Positions 1 through 8,708 of a stretch of DNA of 64,000 nt are shown in pieces. How positions within the stretch are numbered: the stretch's first letter is position 1; the number at the start of each line of letters is the position of its first letter. Under the pieces are notes generated by a model. The model was not told where the DNA came from, did not search any database, and saw nothing but the letters and a program-made list of their open reading frames with translations. The stretch lies in assembly GCF_029714305.1 (NCBI RefSeq), contig NZ_CP121647.1:2500501-2564500 (forward strand), written 5' to 3'. The stretch comes from Bradyrhizobium sp. CB3481 (GTDB lineage: Bacteria > Pseudomonadota > Alphaproteobacteria > Rhizobiales > Xanthobacteraceae). Both the position numbers and the translations under genes were made by a program.

Positions 1-191
1 TCACAAGCGACCTCGACGAAGGCCCGATCATCGACCAGGACGTCGAGCGCATCAGCCATCGCGACACGCCGGAAGATCTTTCGCGCAAGGGGCGCGACAT
101 CGAGCGCCGTGTGCTGGCGCGTGCTGTGCGCCATCACCTTGAGGACCGCGTGATCCTCAACGGACGTAAGACCGTGGTGTTCATGGATTGA
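1..191 (+). CDS. purU: Formyltetrahydrofolate deformylase, C-terminal end (partial)
   Basis: The window opens inside this gene; only the last 62 or so codons are present, read in the frame that starts at base 3 and ends at the TGA at 189-191. The visible peptide contains [20 protein letters not shown], the signature of the formyltransferase fold in PurU, which hydrolyses 10-formyl-THF to formate and THF and so feeds formate to PurT and balances the one-carbon pool. The tail RKTVVFMD is also usual for alphaproteobacterial PurU. The N-terminal ACT domain and the rest of the catalytic domain lie outside the window. The closely related GART/Fmt proteins share the fold but not this exact motif. 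Confidence 0.88.
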   Translation, partial: TSDLDEGPIIDQDVERISHRDTPEDLSRKGRDIERRVLARAVRHHLEDRVILNGRKTVVFMD

Positions 192-211
192 GAGGCGGGC
201 GCCTCTCCGCC

Positions 212-490
212 TTAACGGGCCTTTTCTTCCGGCGACGGTGCCGGCTTTGCCTCTTCGCCGCGCTCGGAGGCCGGCAACAGCCGCTTGCGCTCGCGCTCCT
301 TCATGTACTCGTCATACTTCGCCGTGCCGGGACGCGGCGGGGCGTCCGCCGGGATGCCGCCGAGCCACGCCGGTACGGCATCGCTGACGCCCGCCGAGAC
401 TTTCTCGTTGATCGTTCCGCAACCGGTCAGCCCGCCGCCCGCGAGGGCAACGGTAAGAAGTGTCGCAATGTGGCGCGCGCTGGTCGTCAT
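212..490 (-). CDS. Small predicted lipoprotein
   Basis: A 92-residue protein. The start chosen (ATG at 488-490) gives a classic lipoprotein signal: MTTSAR, a hydrophobic stretch, then the lipobox LTGC with the lipidated Cys at about residue 24. The longer upstream frame would place a charged 35-residue extension before the signal, so it was rejected. The mature part is short, Pro/Glu/Lys-rich and hydrophilic, ending in PSPEEKAR, and looks disordered. It converges tail to tail with purU. Function is not known; similar tiny lipoproteins of this type are common in Bradyrhizobium and are probably anchored in the outer membrane. Confidence 0.7.
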   Translation of the reverse strand: MTTSARHIATLLTVALAGGGLTGCGTINEKVSAGVSDAVPAWLGGIPADAPPRPGTAKYDEYMKERERKRLLPASERGEEAKPAPSPEEKAR

Positions 491-561
491 CGGCAGAAGG
501 CTACAACTTTCCTCTTTAAGGATGATGGATTTGCGGCGCTGCCCAACGCGCCGCTTCTTTG

Positions 562-598
562 TTGACAGGACCATTTTATTTGTACAATCGTACAAATA
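562..598 (+). promoter_or_regulatory. Promoter-like site overlapped by a 22-bp palindrome (possible repressor operator)
   Basis: TTGACA at 562-567 and TACAAT at 583-588 form a sigma70-like pair with a short 15-base spacer. The -10 element is embedded in a perfect palindrome at 577-598, with 9-bp arms TATTTGTAC and GTACAAATA around a 4-base centre. AT-rich dyads of this form are typical operators for TetR-type repressors. The site sits in the 338-bp divergent gap between the lipoprotein gene (start 490) and the ABC substrate-binding gene (start 829), about 230 bp ahead of the latter. The rest of the gap holds only a short TACCATGGTA palindrome at 644-653. No regulator gene is adjacent. Confidence 0.5.
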
Positions 599-828
599 GT
601 CGACCGTTGGAGCGCCGTTGGGGGCGAACCGTATCAGGGATTATACCATGGTACCGTAGTGCATTTGGTTCCGCCGGGGCCGGCCCTCAGGCCAATGGTC
701 CGATTGACAACAGGGTGGCGAAGGACGCCATGTTGCCGCGCTACCCGGCCAAAAAAACTGGGTTATGGTGAGATCAAGGGCCGGGGGACTCGGTTCGAGG
801 CACAGACCGATCAGGGGGAGAAACATTG

Positions 829-2001
829 ATGTCTATTCGCAGTCACATATTGCTGGCCGCAGGTGCGGCCGCCGCGATACTGGCGCTCACGCCGGCCTAC
901 GCCCAGGAGACCGTCAAGATCGGCTTGATCCTGCCGATGACCGGCGGCCAAGCCTCGACCGGCAAGCAGATCGACAACGCGGTCAAGCTCTACATGCAGC
1001 AGAACGGCGACACCGTCGCCGGCAAGAAGATCGAGGTCATCCTCAAGGACGACGCCGCGGTTCCCGACAACACCAAGCGCCTCGCGCAGGAACTGATCGT
1101 CAATGACAAGGTCAATTTCATCGCCGGCTTCGGCGTGACCCCGGCGGCCCTTGCCGCCGCTCCCTTGGCGACGCAGGGCAAGGTTCCGGAAATCGTGATG
1201 GCGGCAGGCACCTCGATCATCACCGAGCGTTCGCCCTATATCGTCCGCACCTCATTCACGCTGGCGCAGTCGTGCACCATTATCGGTGATTGGGCCGCGA
1301 AGAACGGCATCAAGAAGGTCGCGACTCTGACCTCTGACTATGCACCCGGCAACGACGCGCTGAACTTCTTCAAGCAAAACTTCACCGCCGGTGGCGGCGA
1401 GATCGTCGAAGAGGTGAAGGTGCCGCTGCAAAATCCTGATTTTGCTCCGTTTCTGCAGCGCATGAAGGACTCCAAGCCCGATGCCGTGTTCGTTTTCGTG
1501 CCGGCCGGACAGGGCGGCAACTTCATGAAGCAGTACGCCGAACGCGGGCTCGACAAGGCCGGCATCAAGGTAATCGGCCCCGGCGACGTCATGGACGACG
1601 ACCTGCTCAACGGCATGGGCGATGCCGCGCTCGGCACGGTGACAGCGCATCTTTATTCCGCCGCCCATCCTTCGGCAGCCAATAAGGAGTTCGTCGCCGC
1701 CTACAAGAAGGCCTTCAACCAGCGTCCGGGCTTCATGGCGGTCGGCGGCTATGACGGCATCCGCCTGATCTACGAGGCGCTGAAGAAGACCGGCGGCAAG
1801 ACCGATGGCGATGCGCTGATCGCGGCCATGAAGGGCATGAAGTGGGAAAGCCCGCGCGGCCCGATCTCGATCGACCCGGAGACCCGCGACATCGTGCAGA
1901 ACATCTACATCCGCAAGGTCGAGAAGGTCGACGGCGAGCTCTATAATGTCGAGTTCGCCACCTTCGAGGCGGTGAAGGATTCCGGCAAGACGAAGAAGTG
2001 A
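829..2001 (+). CDS. ABC transporter substrate-binding protein, branched-chain amino acid (HAAT/LivK) type
   Basis: A 390-residue periplasmic binding protein of the Leu/Ile/Val-binding fold (Peripla_BP_6). A Sec signal peptide runs to AYA at about residue 25, followed by QETVKIGLILPMTGGQASTG, the usual first strand and ligand loop of the family. The ATG at 829 was chosen over a TTG one codon upstream because GGGGGAG lies 8 bases before it. It is the first gene of a five-gene importer set (livH, livM, livG, livF follow), separated from livH by a palindromic repeat. The family takes branched-chain amino acids but also urea, amides and aromatic acids, so the true ligand cannot be read from the sequence. 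Confidence 0.92.
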   Translation: MSIRSHILLAAGAAAAILALTPAYAQETVKIGLILPMTGGQASTGKQIDNAVKLYMQQNGDTVAGKKIEVILKDDAAVPDNTKRLAQELIVNDKVNFIAGFGVTPAALAAAPLATQGKVPEIVMAAGTSIITERSPYIVRTSFTLAQSCTIIGDWAAKNGIKKVATLTSDYAPGNDALNFFKQNFTAGGGEIVEEVKVPLQNPDFAPFLQRMKDSKPDAVFVFVPAGQGGNFMKQYAERGLDKAGIKVIGPGDVMDDDLLNGMGDAALGTVTAHLYSAAHPSAANKEFVAAYKKAFNQRPGFMAVGGYDGIRLIYEALKKTGGKTDGDALIAAMKGMKWESPRGPISIDPETRDIVQNIYIRKVEKVDGELYNVEFATFEAVKDSGKTKK

Positions 2002-2007
2002 CCGAAG

Positions 2008-2104
2008 GTCATCCCGGGGCGACGCGAAGCGTCGAACCCGGGATCTCGAGGTTATTGCAACGAGATTCCGGGTTCAGCGCTGGTGCGCTGCCCCGGAATG
2101 ACGA
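2008..2104. repeat. Palindromic intergenic repeat, GTCATTCCGGGGC family
   Basis: A 97-bp element with outer ends GTCATCCCGGGGCG and GCCCCGGAATGAC as inverted copies, and inner dyads around GATTCCGGGTTC. The same family recurs at 11322-11419. It sits between the substrate-binding gene and livH, so it would be transcribed within the operon and fold into a long hairpin. Elements like this are frequent in Bradyrhizobium and Rhodopseudomonas genomes. Confidence 0.8.
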
Positions 2105-2129
2105 GTCCTAGAGGTTCTTCGCTGCTCCC

Positions 2130-2999
2130 ATGACCACGCTGTTCACCATCCTGTTCGACGGTGTCGCCTACGGCATGCTGCTGTTCGTGCTGGCCTGCGG
2201 GCTCGCCGTGACGCTCGGTTTGATGAATTTCGTCAACCTCGCCCATGGCGCCTTTGCGATGGCCGGGGGCTATATCTGCGCGGTGCTGGTGAACAATTCC
2301 GGCTGGCCGTTCTTCGCGGCGCTGCCGCTCGCCTTTGTGACGGCTGCCGCCATTGGCGTGCTGCTGGAGCGGACGCTCTACCGCCATCTCTACACCCGCA
2401 GCCATCTCGACCAGGTGCTGTTCACTATCGGCCTGACCTTCATGTCGGTGGCAGCCGTGGACTACATCATGGGATCGTCGCGGATCTTCATCAAACTGCC
2501 GGCGGCGCTGGAGGGGCAGTTCGACCTTTTTGGCGTCGGCGTCGGCCGCTACCGCCTCATGATTATCGTGATCTGCGGCCTGCTGACGCTCGCGCTGCAA
2601 CTGATCCTGTCGAAAACCCGCTTTGGCAGCCGCCTGCGCGCCGCGGTCGATGATCCCCGCGTCGCCAGCGGGCTCGGCATCAACGTGCCGCAGGTGTTCG
2701 CCTTCACCTTTGCGTTCGGCTGCGGGCTGGCGGGACTTGGTGGGGCACTCAGCGCAGAAATCCTCGGCCTCGACCCGTATTTCCCGCTAAAATTCATGAT
2801 CTACTTTTTGATCGTGGTCACCGTCGGCGGCTCCTCCAGCATCACCGGGCCGTTCCTTGCTTCGCTGCTGCTCGGCATCGGCGACGTCGCCGGCAAATAT
2901 TACGTACCGAAGATGGGGCCGTTCGTCATCTACACCATCATGATCGTGATCCTGATCTGGCGTCCGAACGGCCTGTTCGGCCGCGCCGCCGCGCGGTGA
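2130..2999 (+). CDS. livH: Branched-chain amino acid-type ABC permease LivH
   Basis: A 289-residue inner-membrane permease with about eight hydrophobic segments. The N-terminal motif NFVNLAHGAFAMAGGY and the later GLGINV...AFGCGLAGLGGAL block are characteristic of LivH (BPD_transp_2). It would form the translocation pore as a heterodimer with the LivM product 7 bp downstream. The length matches the family (about 290). The start ATG at 2130 begins directly with the first membrane helix; the Shine-Dalgarno is weak (AGAGG lies rather far upstream), which may reflect the repeat element just before it. Confidence 0.92.
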   Translation: MTTLFTILFDGVAYGMLLFVLACGLAVTLGLMNFVNLAHGAFAMAGGYICAVLVNNSGWPFFAALPLAFVTAAAIGVLLERTLYRHLYTRSHLDQVLFTIGLTFMSVAAVDYIMGSSRIFIKLPAALEGQFDLFGVGVGRYRLMIIVICGLLTLALQLILSKTRFGSRLRAAVDDPRVASGLGINVPQVFAFTFAFGCGLAGLGGALSAEILGLDPYFPLKFMIYFLIVVTVGGSSSITGPFLASLLLGIGDVAGKYYVPKMGPFVIYTIMIVILIWRPNGLFGRAAAR

Positions 3000-3006
3000 G
3001 CCTGCA

Positions 3007-4038
3007 ATGACCGTCATCTCCGACGTCTCATCTCTCGCCTTGGCCCGCGCCCGCTGGCGCCCGGCCGAGATCGCGTTCTGGCTGCTCGCGCTATCCTGTG
3101 CGTTCCTGTTTCCGTCGCGTTATCTCATCATGACCGACATCCTGCGCCTGGCGCTGTTCACGCTGTCGCTGGACCTGATCCTCGGTTACGCCGGCATCGT
3201 CTCCTTAGGACATGCCGCCTTCTTCGGCGTCGGCGCGTACTCGGCCGGCTTGCTGGCGCTGCACGGCATCATCAACGAGCCGGTCATCGCGCTGGTCGCC
3301 GCCGGGCTGATCGCGATGGTGCTCGGCTTTCTCACCAGCTTTCTCGTCATCCGCGGCGTCGACCTGACGCGGCTGATGGTGACGCTCGGCATTGCGCTGC
3401 TGCTGGAGGCGCTGGCGGAACGCTTCTCCAACATCACCGGCGGCACCGACGGGCTGCAGGGCATCGAGATGCAGCCGATCCTCGGCCTGTTCGCCTTCGA
3501 CATGTTCGGCAAGACCGGCTTCTTCTATTCGCTGATCGTGCTGTTCCTGCTGTTTCTGCTGGCGCGGCGGATCGTCAATTCGCCGTTCGGGTTGTCGCTG
3601 CGTGCGATCAAGAACAATCCACTCAGGGCATCCGCAATCGGCGTGCCCGTCAACCGCCGGCTGATTGCGATCTATACGGTAGCGGCGTTCTATGCCGGCA
3701 TTGCCGGCGCGTTGTTCACCCAGACCACCGCTCTGGCCTCACTCGACGTGTTCGCCTTCGAACGCTCGGCCGATCTGATGCTGGTGCTGGTGATCGGCGG
3801 CACCGGCTATCTCTACGGCGGGCTGATCGGCGCCGTCGTCTTCAAAATGCTGCAGGAGCTGTTTCAGACCATTACGCCGCAATACTGGCTGTTCTGGATC
3901 GGGCTCGTTCTGGTCGCGATCGTGCTGGTCGGCCGCGAGCGAATCCATCGCTGGGTGCTGTGGGGGCCGAACCTCGTCATCCGACAGGTCTTCGGCCGCA
4001 AGGCCGGTGTCGCCGTTCCCGAGAGCGACGCGCCATGA
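3007..4038 (+). CDS. livM: Branched-chain amino acid-type ABC permease LivM
   Basis: A 343-residue polytopic permease, partner of LivH. Family landmarks are LDLILGYAGIVSLGHAAFFG near the N-terminus, GGTDGLQGI in the middle and AIKNNPLRASAIGV (the cytoplasmic EAA-like coupling loop) around residue 200. It starts 7 bp after livH stops and its TGA overlaps the livG ATG (ATGA at 4035-4038), which indicates translational coupling in one operon. The length and motif order are normal for LivM. Confidence 0.92.
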   Translation: MTVISDVSSLALARARWRPAEIAFWLLALSCAFLFPSRYLIMTDILRLALFTLSLDLILGYAGIVSLGHAAFFGVGAYSAGLLALHGIINEPVIALVAAGLIAMVLGFLTSFLVIRGVDLTRLMVTLGIALLLEALAERFSNITGGTDGLQGIEMQPILGLFAFDMFGKTGFFYSLIVLFLLFLLARRIVNSPFGLSLRAIKNNPLRASAIGVPVNRRLIAIYTVAAFYAGIAGALFTQTTALASLDVFAFERSADLMLVLVIGGTGYLYGGLIGAVVFKMLQELFQTITPQYWLFWIGLVLVAIVLVGRERIHRWVLWGPNLVIRQVFGRKAGVAVPESDAP

Positions 4039-4787
4039 CGGTCGCGCTCGAAACCAGGGGACTGGAAAAATCCTTCGGGGGCCTTCGGGTCACCCGCGAT
4101 CTGTCGCTTAAGGTGGAGCAGGGCGCCCGCCATGCCCTGATCGGGCCGAACGGCGCCGGCAAGACCACGGTCATCAACCTCCTGACCGGCGTGCTGAAGC
4201 CTAATGGCGGCCAGATCCTGCTTGAAGGCAACGACATCACCGATCTCGCCGTTCACAAGCGGGTACTGCGTGGATTGTCGCGCACCTTCCAGATCAACCA
4301 GCTCTATGCCGACCTGACCCCGCTCGAAACGATAGGGCTCGCCGTCTCCGAACGGCTCGGCCGCGGCGGCGACTGGTGGCGGCGGATGGGCACGCGTGAC
4401 GACGTCAATCAGGAGATCGCGGAACTGCTTGGGCGCTTTCATCTGCTCGACGTGATGAACGAGCACACCGCGACGCTGCCTTACGGAAAGCAGCGCCTGC
4501 TGGAGATTGCGGTCGCGATCGCGACGAAGCCGCGCGTGCTGCTGCTCGACGAGCCCGCCGCCGGCGTTCCCGAAAGCGAGCGGCACGACATTCTGGCGGC
4601 GGTCGCGGCGCTGCCGCGTGACGTCACGGTTTTGCTGATCGAGCACGACATGGATCTGGTGTTTTCGTTTGCCGACCGCATCTCGGTGCTGGTCAACGGC
4701 GCGATGCTGGTTGAGGGTCCGCCGGACGAAGTGGCGCGGGATCCGCAAGTCAAGGCGGTCTATCTCGGCGAGGCCGCCGATGCCTGA
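4035..4787 (+). CDS. livG: ABC transporter ATPase LivG
   Basis: A 250-residue ATPase. Walker A is GPNGAGKTT at residues 37-45, the signature is LPYGKQRLLEIA (a LivG-type variant of LSGGQ) and Walker B is VLLLDEPAAGV. The start ATG at 4035 overlaps the livM stop by four bases, which fixes it against a longer frame that begins at 3960. The C-terminal ISVLVNGAMLVEGPPDEV is typical of LivG. It powers the LivH-LivM pore together with LivF, whose gene overlaps its 3' end by 8 bp. Confidence 0.92.
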   Translation: MTVALETRGLEKSFGGLRVTRDLSLKVEQGARHALIGPNGAGKTTVINLLTGVLKPNGGQILLEGNDITDLAVHKRVLRGLSRTFQINQLYADLTPLETIGLAVSERLGRGGDWWRRMGTRDDVNQEIAELLGRFHLLDVMNEHTATLPYGKQRLLEIAVAIATKPRVLLLDEPAAGVPESERHDILAAVAALPRDVTVLLIEHDMDLVFSFADRISVLVNGAMLVEGPPDEVARDPQVKAVYLGEAADA

Positions 4788-5496
4788 GCTTCTCGCGATC
4801 GACGCCTTGCGCGCCGGCTACGGCGAAGCCGTCGTGCTGCCCTCGATGTCGCTGACGCTTGACGAGGGTCAGGTGCTGGCGCTGCTTGGCCGCAACGGCA
4901 CCGGCAAGACCACGCTGATCAATTCGATCGTCGGCATCACCCGCCGCTTCGGTGGCGCGATCGCGGTGGGCGGATTGGATGTCACCGCGATGCGTCCGGA
5001 CCAGCGGGCGCGGGCGGGGATCGGCTGGGTGCCGCAGGAGCGCAACATCTTCCGATCGCTGACGGTCGAGGAGAACATGACCGCCGTGGCCCAGCCCGGT
5101 CCCTGGACAGTGGAGAAGGTCTACCAGATGTTTCCCCGGCTGAAGGAGCGCCGCAACAATTTCGGCAACCAGCTTTCCGGCGGCGAGCAGCAGATGCTGG
5201 CGATCGGGCGCGCGCTGACCCTCAACCCGAAGGTGCTGCTGCTGGACGAGCCGACCGAGGGCCTGGCACCGATCATCGTTGAAGAATTGTTAAGGGCACT
5301 CGGCACGATCACCCGTTCCGGGGGCATCTGCTCTGTTATCGTCGAGCAGAACGCGCAAAAGATTCTGGGGCTGGCCGACCGGGTTGTGATATTGGAACGC
5401 GGCGCGATCGTGCATGATGCCGCCAGCAGCGCGCTGAAGGCCGATCCCGCCGTGCTCGAACGCCATCTCGGCGTCGCCGGCGCTGCCGCGCACTAG
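4780..5496 (+). CDS. livF: ABC transporter ATPase LivF
   Basis: A 238-residue ATPase. Walker A is GRNGTGKTT at residues 37-45, the signature is LSGGEQQMLAIGRAL and Walker B is VLLLDEPTEGLAP, the last being diagnostic of LivF. The start is the ATG at 4780, inside the livG coding end (8-bp overlap); the longer upstream frame is only the livG region read out of frame. It is the last transport component of the operon; a MetE-like gene follows after 19 bp. Confidence 0.92.
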   Translation: MPELLAIDALRAGYGEAVVLPSMSLTLDEGQVLALLGRNGTGKTTLINSIVGITRRFGGAIAVGGLDVTAMRPDQRARAGIGWVPQERNIFRSLTVEENMTAVAQPGPWTVEKVYQMFPRLKERRNNFGNQLSGGEQQMLAIGRALTLNPKVLLLDEPTEGLAPIIVEELLRALGTITRSGGICSVIVEQNAQKILGLADRVVILERGAIVHDAASSALKADPAVLERHLGVAGAAAH

Positions 5497-5515
5497 ATTG
5501 ATGGGAGTTGAAACC

Positions 5516-6634
5516 ATGCAGAGAACCAAGCCCCCGTTCCGCGCCGACGAGGTCGGCAGCCTGTTGCGACCGCCGCGCATCAAGGAGGCGCGCGCCAAGC
5601 TGGAGAAGGGCGAGATCACGCCGGAGGACCTGCGCAAGGCCGAAGACCTCGAAATCGAGAAGGTCGTGCACAAGCAGGCTTCTATCGGCCTGAAGCTGGC
5701 GACGGACGGCGAATTCCGCCGCTCCTGGTGGCATTTCGATTTTCTTAGCCATCTCACGGGCTGCGAACTGTTCCACCCGGAAACGGGCATTCAGTTCGCC
5801 GGCGTCGAGACCCGCCATGACGCCGTCCGCGTCATCGGCAAGCTCGATTTCCCCGACAACCACCCGATGCTGGATCATTTCCGCTTCCTGAAGAAGCATG
5901 CGGATACGGCGCACGTCACGCCGAAGATGACGATCCCGTCGCCGGCTGTGCTGCACTTCCGCGGGGGCCGCAAGTCGATCTCCAAGGAGGTCTATCCGGA
6001 TCTGGAGGAATTCTTCCTCGACCTCGGCAAGACCTATCGCAAGGCGGTGAAGGCATTCTACGACGCCGGCTGCCGCTACCTGCAGTTCGACGACACGGTC
6101 TGGGCCTATCTCTGCTCGCAGGACGAATTGCAGAAAGCGCGCGATCGCGGCGACAACCCGGACGGCCTGCAGGAGACCTATGCGCGCATCATCAATTACG
6201 CGCTGGCCGATCGGCCGGCCGACATGGTGGTGACCACGCACGTCTGCCGCGGTAACTTCCGCTCGACCTGGATCTCCACCGGCGGCTACGAGCCGGTGGC
6301 CGAGACCATGTTGGCCGGCACCAATTACGACGGCTACTTCCTCGAATACGACTCCGACCGCGCCGGCGGCTTCGAGCCGCTGCGCTATCTGCCGAAGGGC
6401 AACAAGGTCGTGGTGGTCGGCGTCATCACTTCGAAGTTCGGCGAGCTCGAGAAGAAGGATGACATCAAGCGCCGCCTCGAGGAGGCCGCCAAGTTCGCCC
6501 CGCTCGAGCAGCTCGCGGTGTCGCCGCAATGCGGCTTTGCCTCGACCGAGGAAGGCAACATCCTCTCCGAGGAAGAGCAGTGGGCCAAGCTCAGCCTCGC
6601 GGTGGAGGTGGCGAACGAGGTGTGGGGCAAGTAA
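5516..6634 (+). CDS. Cobalamin-independent methionine synthase C-terminal-domain protein (MetE-like)
   Basis: A 372-residue protein with the catalytic barrel of MetE but without the N-terminal half (full MetE is about 760). The putative zinc ligands are present: H242 and C244 in TTHVCRGNF, a Glu in YFLEYD, and C339 in SPQCGF. The substrate loop FRADEVGSLLRP is at the N-terminus. ATG 5516 was chosen because GGGAG lies 8 bases upstream; an ATG at 5501 lacks one. Such short MetE relatives can use methylated donors other than methyl-THF-polyglutamate and some act in demethylation or thioether metabolism. Its place right after livF suggests the imported compound may be its substrate or product; that is inference. 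Confidence 0.85.
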   Translation: MQRTKPPFRADEVGSLLRPPRIKEARAKLEKGEITPEDLRKAEDLEIEKVVHKQASIGLKLATDGEFRRSWWHFDFLSHLTGCELFHPETGIQFAGVETRHDAVRVIGKLDFPDNHPMLDHFRFLKKHADTAHVTPKMTIPSPAVLHFRGGRKSISKEVYPDLEEFFLDLGKTYRKAVKAFYDAGCRYLQFDDTVWAYLCSQDELQKARDRGDNPDGLQETYARIINYALADRPADMVVTTHVCRGNFRSTWISTGGYEPVAETMLAGTNYDGYFLEYDSDRAGGFEPLRYLPKGNKVVVVGVITSKFGELEKKDDIKRRLEEAAKFAPLEQLAVSPQCGFASTEEGNILSEEEQWAKLSLAVEVANEVWGK

Positions 6635-6652
6635 GCGGCGCTCGCGCGTCGT

Positions 6653-6737
6653 CGTCATTGCGAGGAGCGATAGCGACGAAGCAATCCATCTATCCCGGTG
6701 CGGAGAGGTGGATTGCTTCGCTCCGCTCGCAATGACG
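6653..6737. repeat. Palindromic intergenic repeat, CGTCATTGCGAG family
   Basis: An 85-bp dyad. The left end CGTCATTGCGAGGAGCGA is mirrored by TCGCAATGACG at the right end, and GAAGCAATCCATC is mirrored by GGTGGATTGCTTCG. A longer copy lies at 14887-15007. It separates the convergent MetE-like and caspase genes and could act as a bidirectional terminator or RNA stabiliser. Confidence 0.85.
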
Positions 6738-6760
6738 GGGTGAGGGTGGTGCAAGTGCCC

Positions 6761-8518
6761 TTATTTTTCCGCCAGATACACCTCGCCCAACAACGACGAG
6801 TTCGACCACGGCACCTGCTTGCCCTTGGTCGCGGCGACGACTTCGGCGCGGACGCGCGTCAGCATCTGCTGCACCTCAAGTCCGGGCGTGCCTATGTGGC
6901 GCGACAGCGCGGCCGAGAACGGGCTGTTGGCGCCTTCGCCGTCGAGTGCGACCTGTCCGGGCGCCGTGGCAAAGGCGATCAGGGTGCCCGCGCCGCGCGT
7001 TGCGCCGGCGCCGAGCGTTGAGGGGGCGGCCAGCCCCGAGCCTACCTCGATATCGCGGGCAGGCCCGGCGGACGCCACTTTTGGCGCCATCGGATTGTTA
7101 CGACAGGCATCGAGGATCAGGATGTTGGTGCGGACCTGATCGTCGAGGCCGGCCATGATCGTATCCATGTCCATCATCGCCTCGGTGACGCCGCTGCCGG
7201 GGCGAAGCTGGATGTCGATCGGCACCAGGTAATTACGGCCCTCGATTTGCACGCCATGGCCGGCGTAATAGACGACCGTCACCTGCGCCCGCACCGCGTC
7301 GCGCAGGAAATCGCGGATCGTCGCCTGCATGCCGGTGCGGTCGAGGTCGGTGCCTTCAGTCACCACGAAGCCGATCTCGCGCAGGCTCTTGGCCATCGCG
7401 CGCGCATCGTTGGTCGGATTGGGCAGCGGCTTGACATAGGCATAGGCGCTGTTGCCGATCACCAGCGCCACGCGCCGGCCGGTCTTGGCGCGCGGGCGCT
7501 GCTCCGCGGCGGGCGGCGGAGGCGGGCTCGCTGCACCCGCCGGCGCGGCCGGCGTTGCGCCGCTCTGGGCGGGGGCTGGGGCCGGCGCAGCGACCGCCTC
7601 CTTTGCCATTCGCGGAGGGGCAGGCGCGATCGCCCCCGACAACAGCGACAGGCGGACTTTTGCAGTCGCCTGGTTGGCCTTGCTGCCGGCGTCGGAGGCC
7701 TTGCCTTCGAGTACCGCCGCGTAATCCTGCCTGGCGCGGATGAGATCGCCTTTGGCCTCATAGGCGAGGGCGCGCTGGCCGTGGGCCGAGATCAGCACGC
7801 TGCCCGGCGGGGTCATGATGTTGGTTGGTGCTTTTGCTTTCGCGAGCCGGATCGCCTCTGACGCGTCGGCGATGGCGCGATCGAGATCTCCCTTCGCACG
7901 CCAGATCACCGAGCGGTTGGCGAGCGGCTGCGGCAATTGCGGGTCGAGCCGGATTGCCTCGTTGATGTCGGCCAGCGCGCCGTCGAGGTCGCCGAGCGCC
8001 TGTTTCGATATGCCGCGGTTCTGAAAGGAGAATGCGGATGGCGGGCCAAGCTTGATCGATTGATCGTAGTCGGCAACCGCCTTGGCGAATTCGCCTTTAC
8101 TGCGCCAGGCATTGCCGCGGTTGTGATAGAGAATGCCGCTCGGCGGCCCCATGCGCAGCGCGTCGTTGAAATCCGCAATCGCGATATCGTCCTCGCCTTT
8201 ATCGTAGTAGGCGGAGCCGCGCAGATTGTAGGCGGCGACGCTGGCGTGCAGGCGGATCGCCTCGCTGGCATCCGCAATCACCTGCGCGTAGTTGCCCTTC
8301 TTGTTCCAGCCGACCGCGCGCCAGAAATAGATCGTCGCGAGCTTCTCGCTGGAAAACACCTTCAGCGCGATGATCTTGTTGCAGGCGTCGATCTGCTGAT
8401 CGGCCGGCGTGGTGTCGGTGGTGCAGAGCGGCCCAAGCTGACTGCGCGATTGAGCGGGAGAAGGAGCCGGCCACAGCGCGGCGGCAAGCAGGGCAAGGAT
8501 CGGGATTGCGCGGCGCAT
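6761..8518 (-). CDS. Secreted TPR-repeat caspase-family protein (metacaspase-like, Peptidase C14)
   Basis: A 585-residue protein. A signal peptide (MRRAIPILALLAAALWP, cut near residue 22) leads to roughly six TPR units at about 30-290 (repeats of the form AIADxxEAIRL), then an Ala/Pro-rich linker at about 310-350, then a caspase p20 domain from GRRVALVIGNSAYAYV. The catalytic pair is visible: H421 in VVYYAGHGVQ and C472 in LILDACRNNP. The domain order TPR then caspase with export is known in alphaproteobacterial type-I metacaspase-like proteins. Substrates are unknown; stress response, cell-envelope proteolysis or cell death have been proposed for the family. It stands alone, with no chaperone or toxin gene next to it. 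Confidence 0.9.
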   Translation of the reverse strand: MRRAIPILALLAAALWPAPSPAQSRSQLGPLCTTDTTPADQQIDACNKIIALKVFSSEKLATIYFWRAVGWNKKGNYAQVIADASEAIRLHASVAAYNLRGSAYYDKGEDDIAIADFNDALRMGPPSGILYHNRGNAWRSKGEFAKAVADYDQSIKLGPPSAFSFQNRGISKQALGDLDGALADINEAIRLDPQLPQPLANRSVIWRAKGDLDRAIADASEAIRLAKAKAPTNIMTPPGSVLISAHGQRALAYEAKGDLIRARQDYAAVLEGKASDAGSKANQATAKVRLSLLSGAIAPAPPRMAKEAVAAPAPAPAQSGATPAAPAGAASPPPPPAAEQRPRAKTGRRVALVIGNSAYAYVKPLPNPTNDARAMAKSLREIGFVVTEGTDLDRTGMQATIRDFLRDAVRAQVTVVYYAGHGVQIEGRNYLVPIDIQLRPGSGVTEAMMDMDTIMAGLDDQVRTNILILDACRNNPMAPKVASAGPARDIEVGSGLAAPSTLGAGATRGAGTLIAFATAPGQVALDGEGANSPFSAALSRHIGTPGLEVQQMLTRVRAEVVAATKGKQVPWSNSSLLGEVYLAEK

Positions 8519-8708
8519 CAGGTCCCCATGATTGGCTGTCGCAAGCTAGCGGATACTGCTTTGTTGCCGCCTGCGGAATGGGGGTTCAAGGCCGGCCGGC
8601 CAGGTGTGCCGGCGACCGACAGTAGGGGGTTTCTTTGGTGGGCAGGGCGTGGTAGGACGATCTCGTCACCCGGCGCTGCCCACCAACACTTCCCAAAATC
8701 CCGCCACG

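Noticed and set aside
5336..6754. 472-codon minus-strand frame opposite the MetE-like gene
   Set aside because: Antisense to a conserved enzyme and runs into a palindromic repeat at its start.
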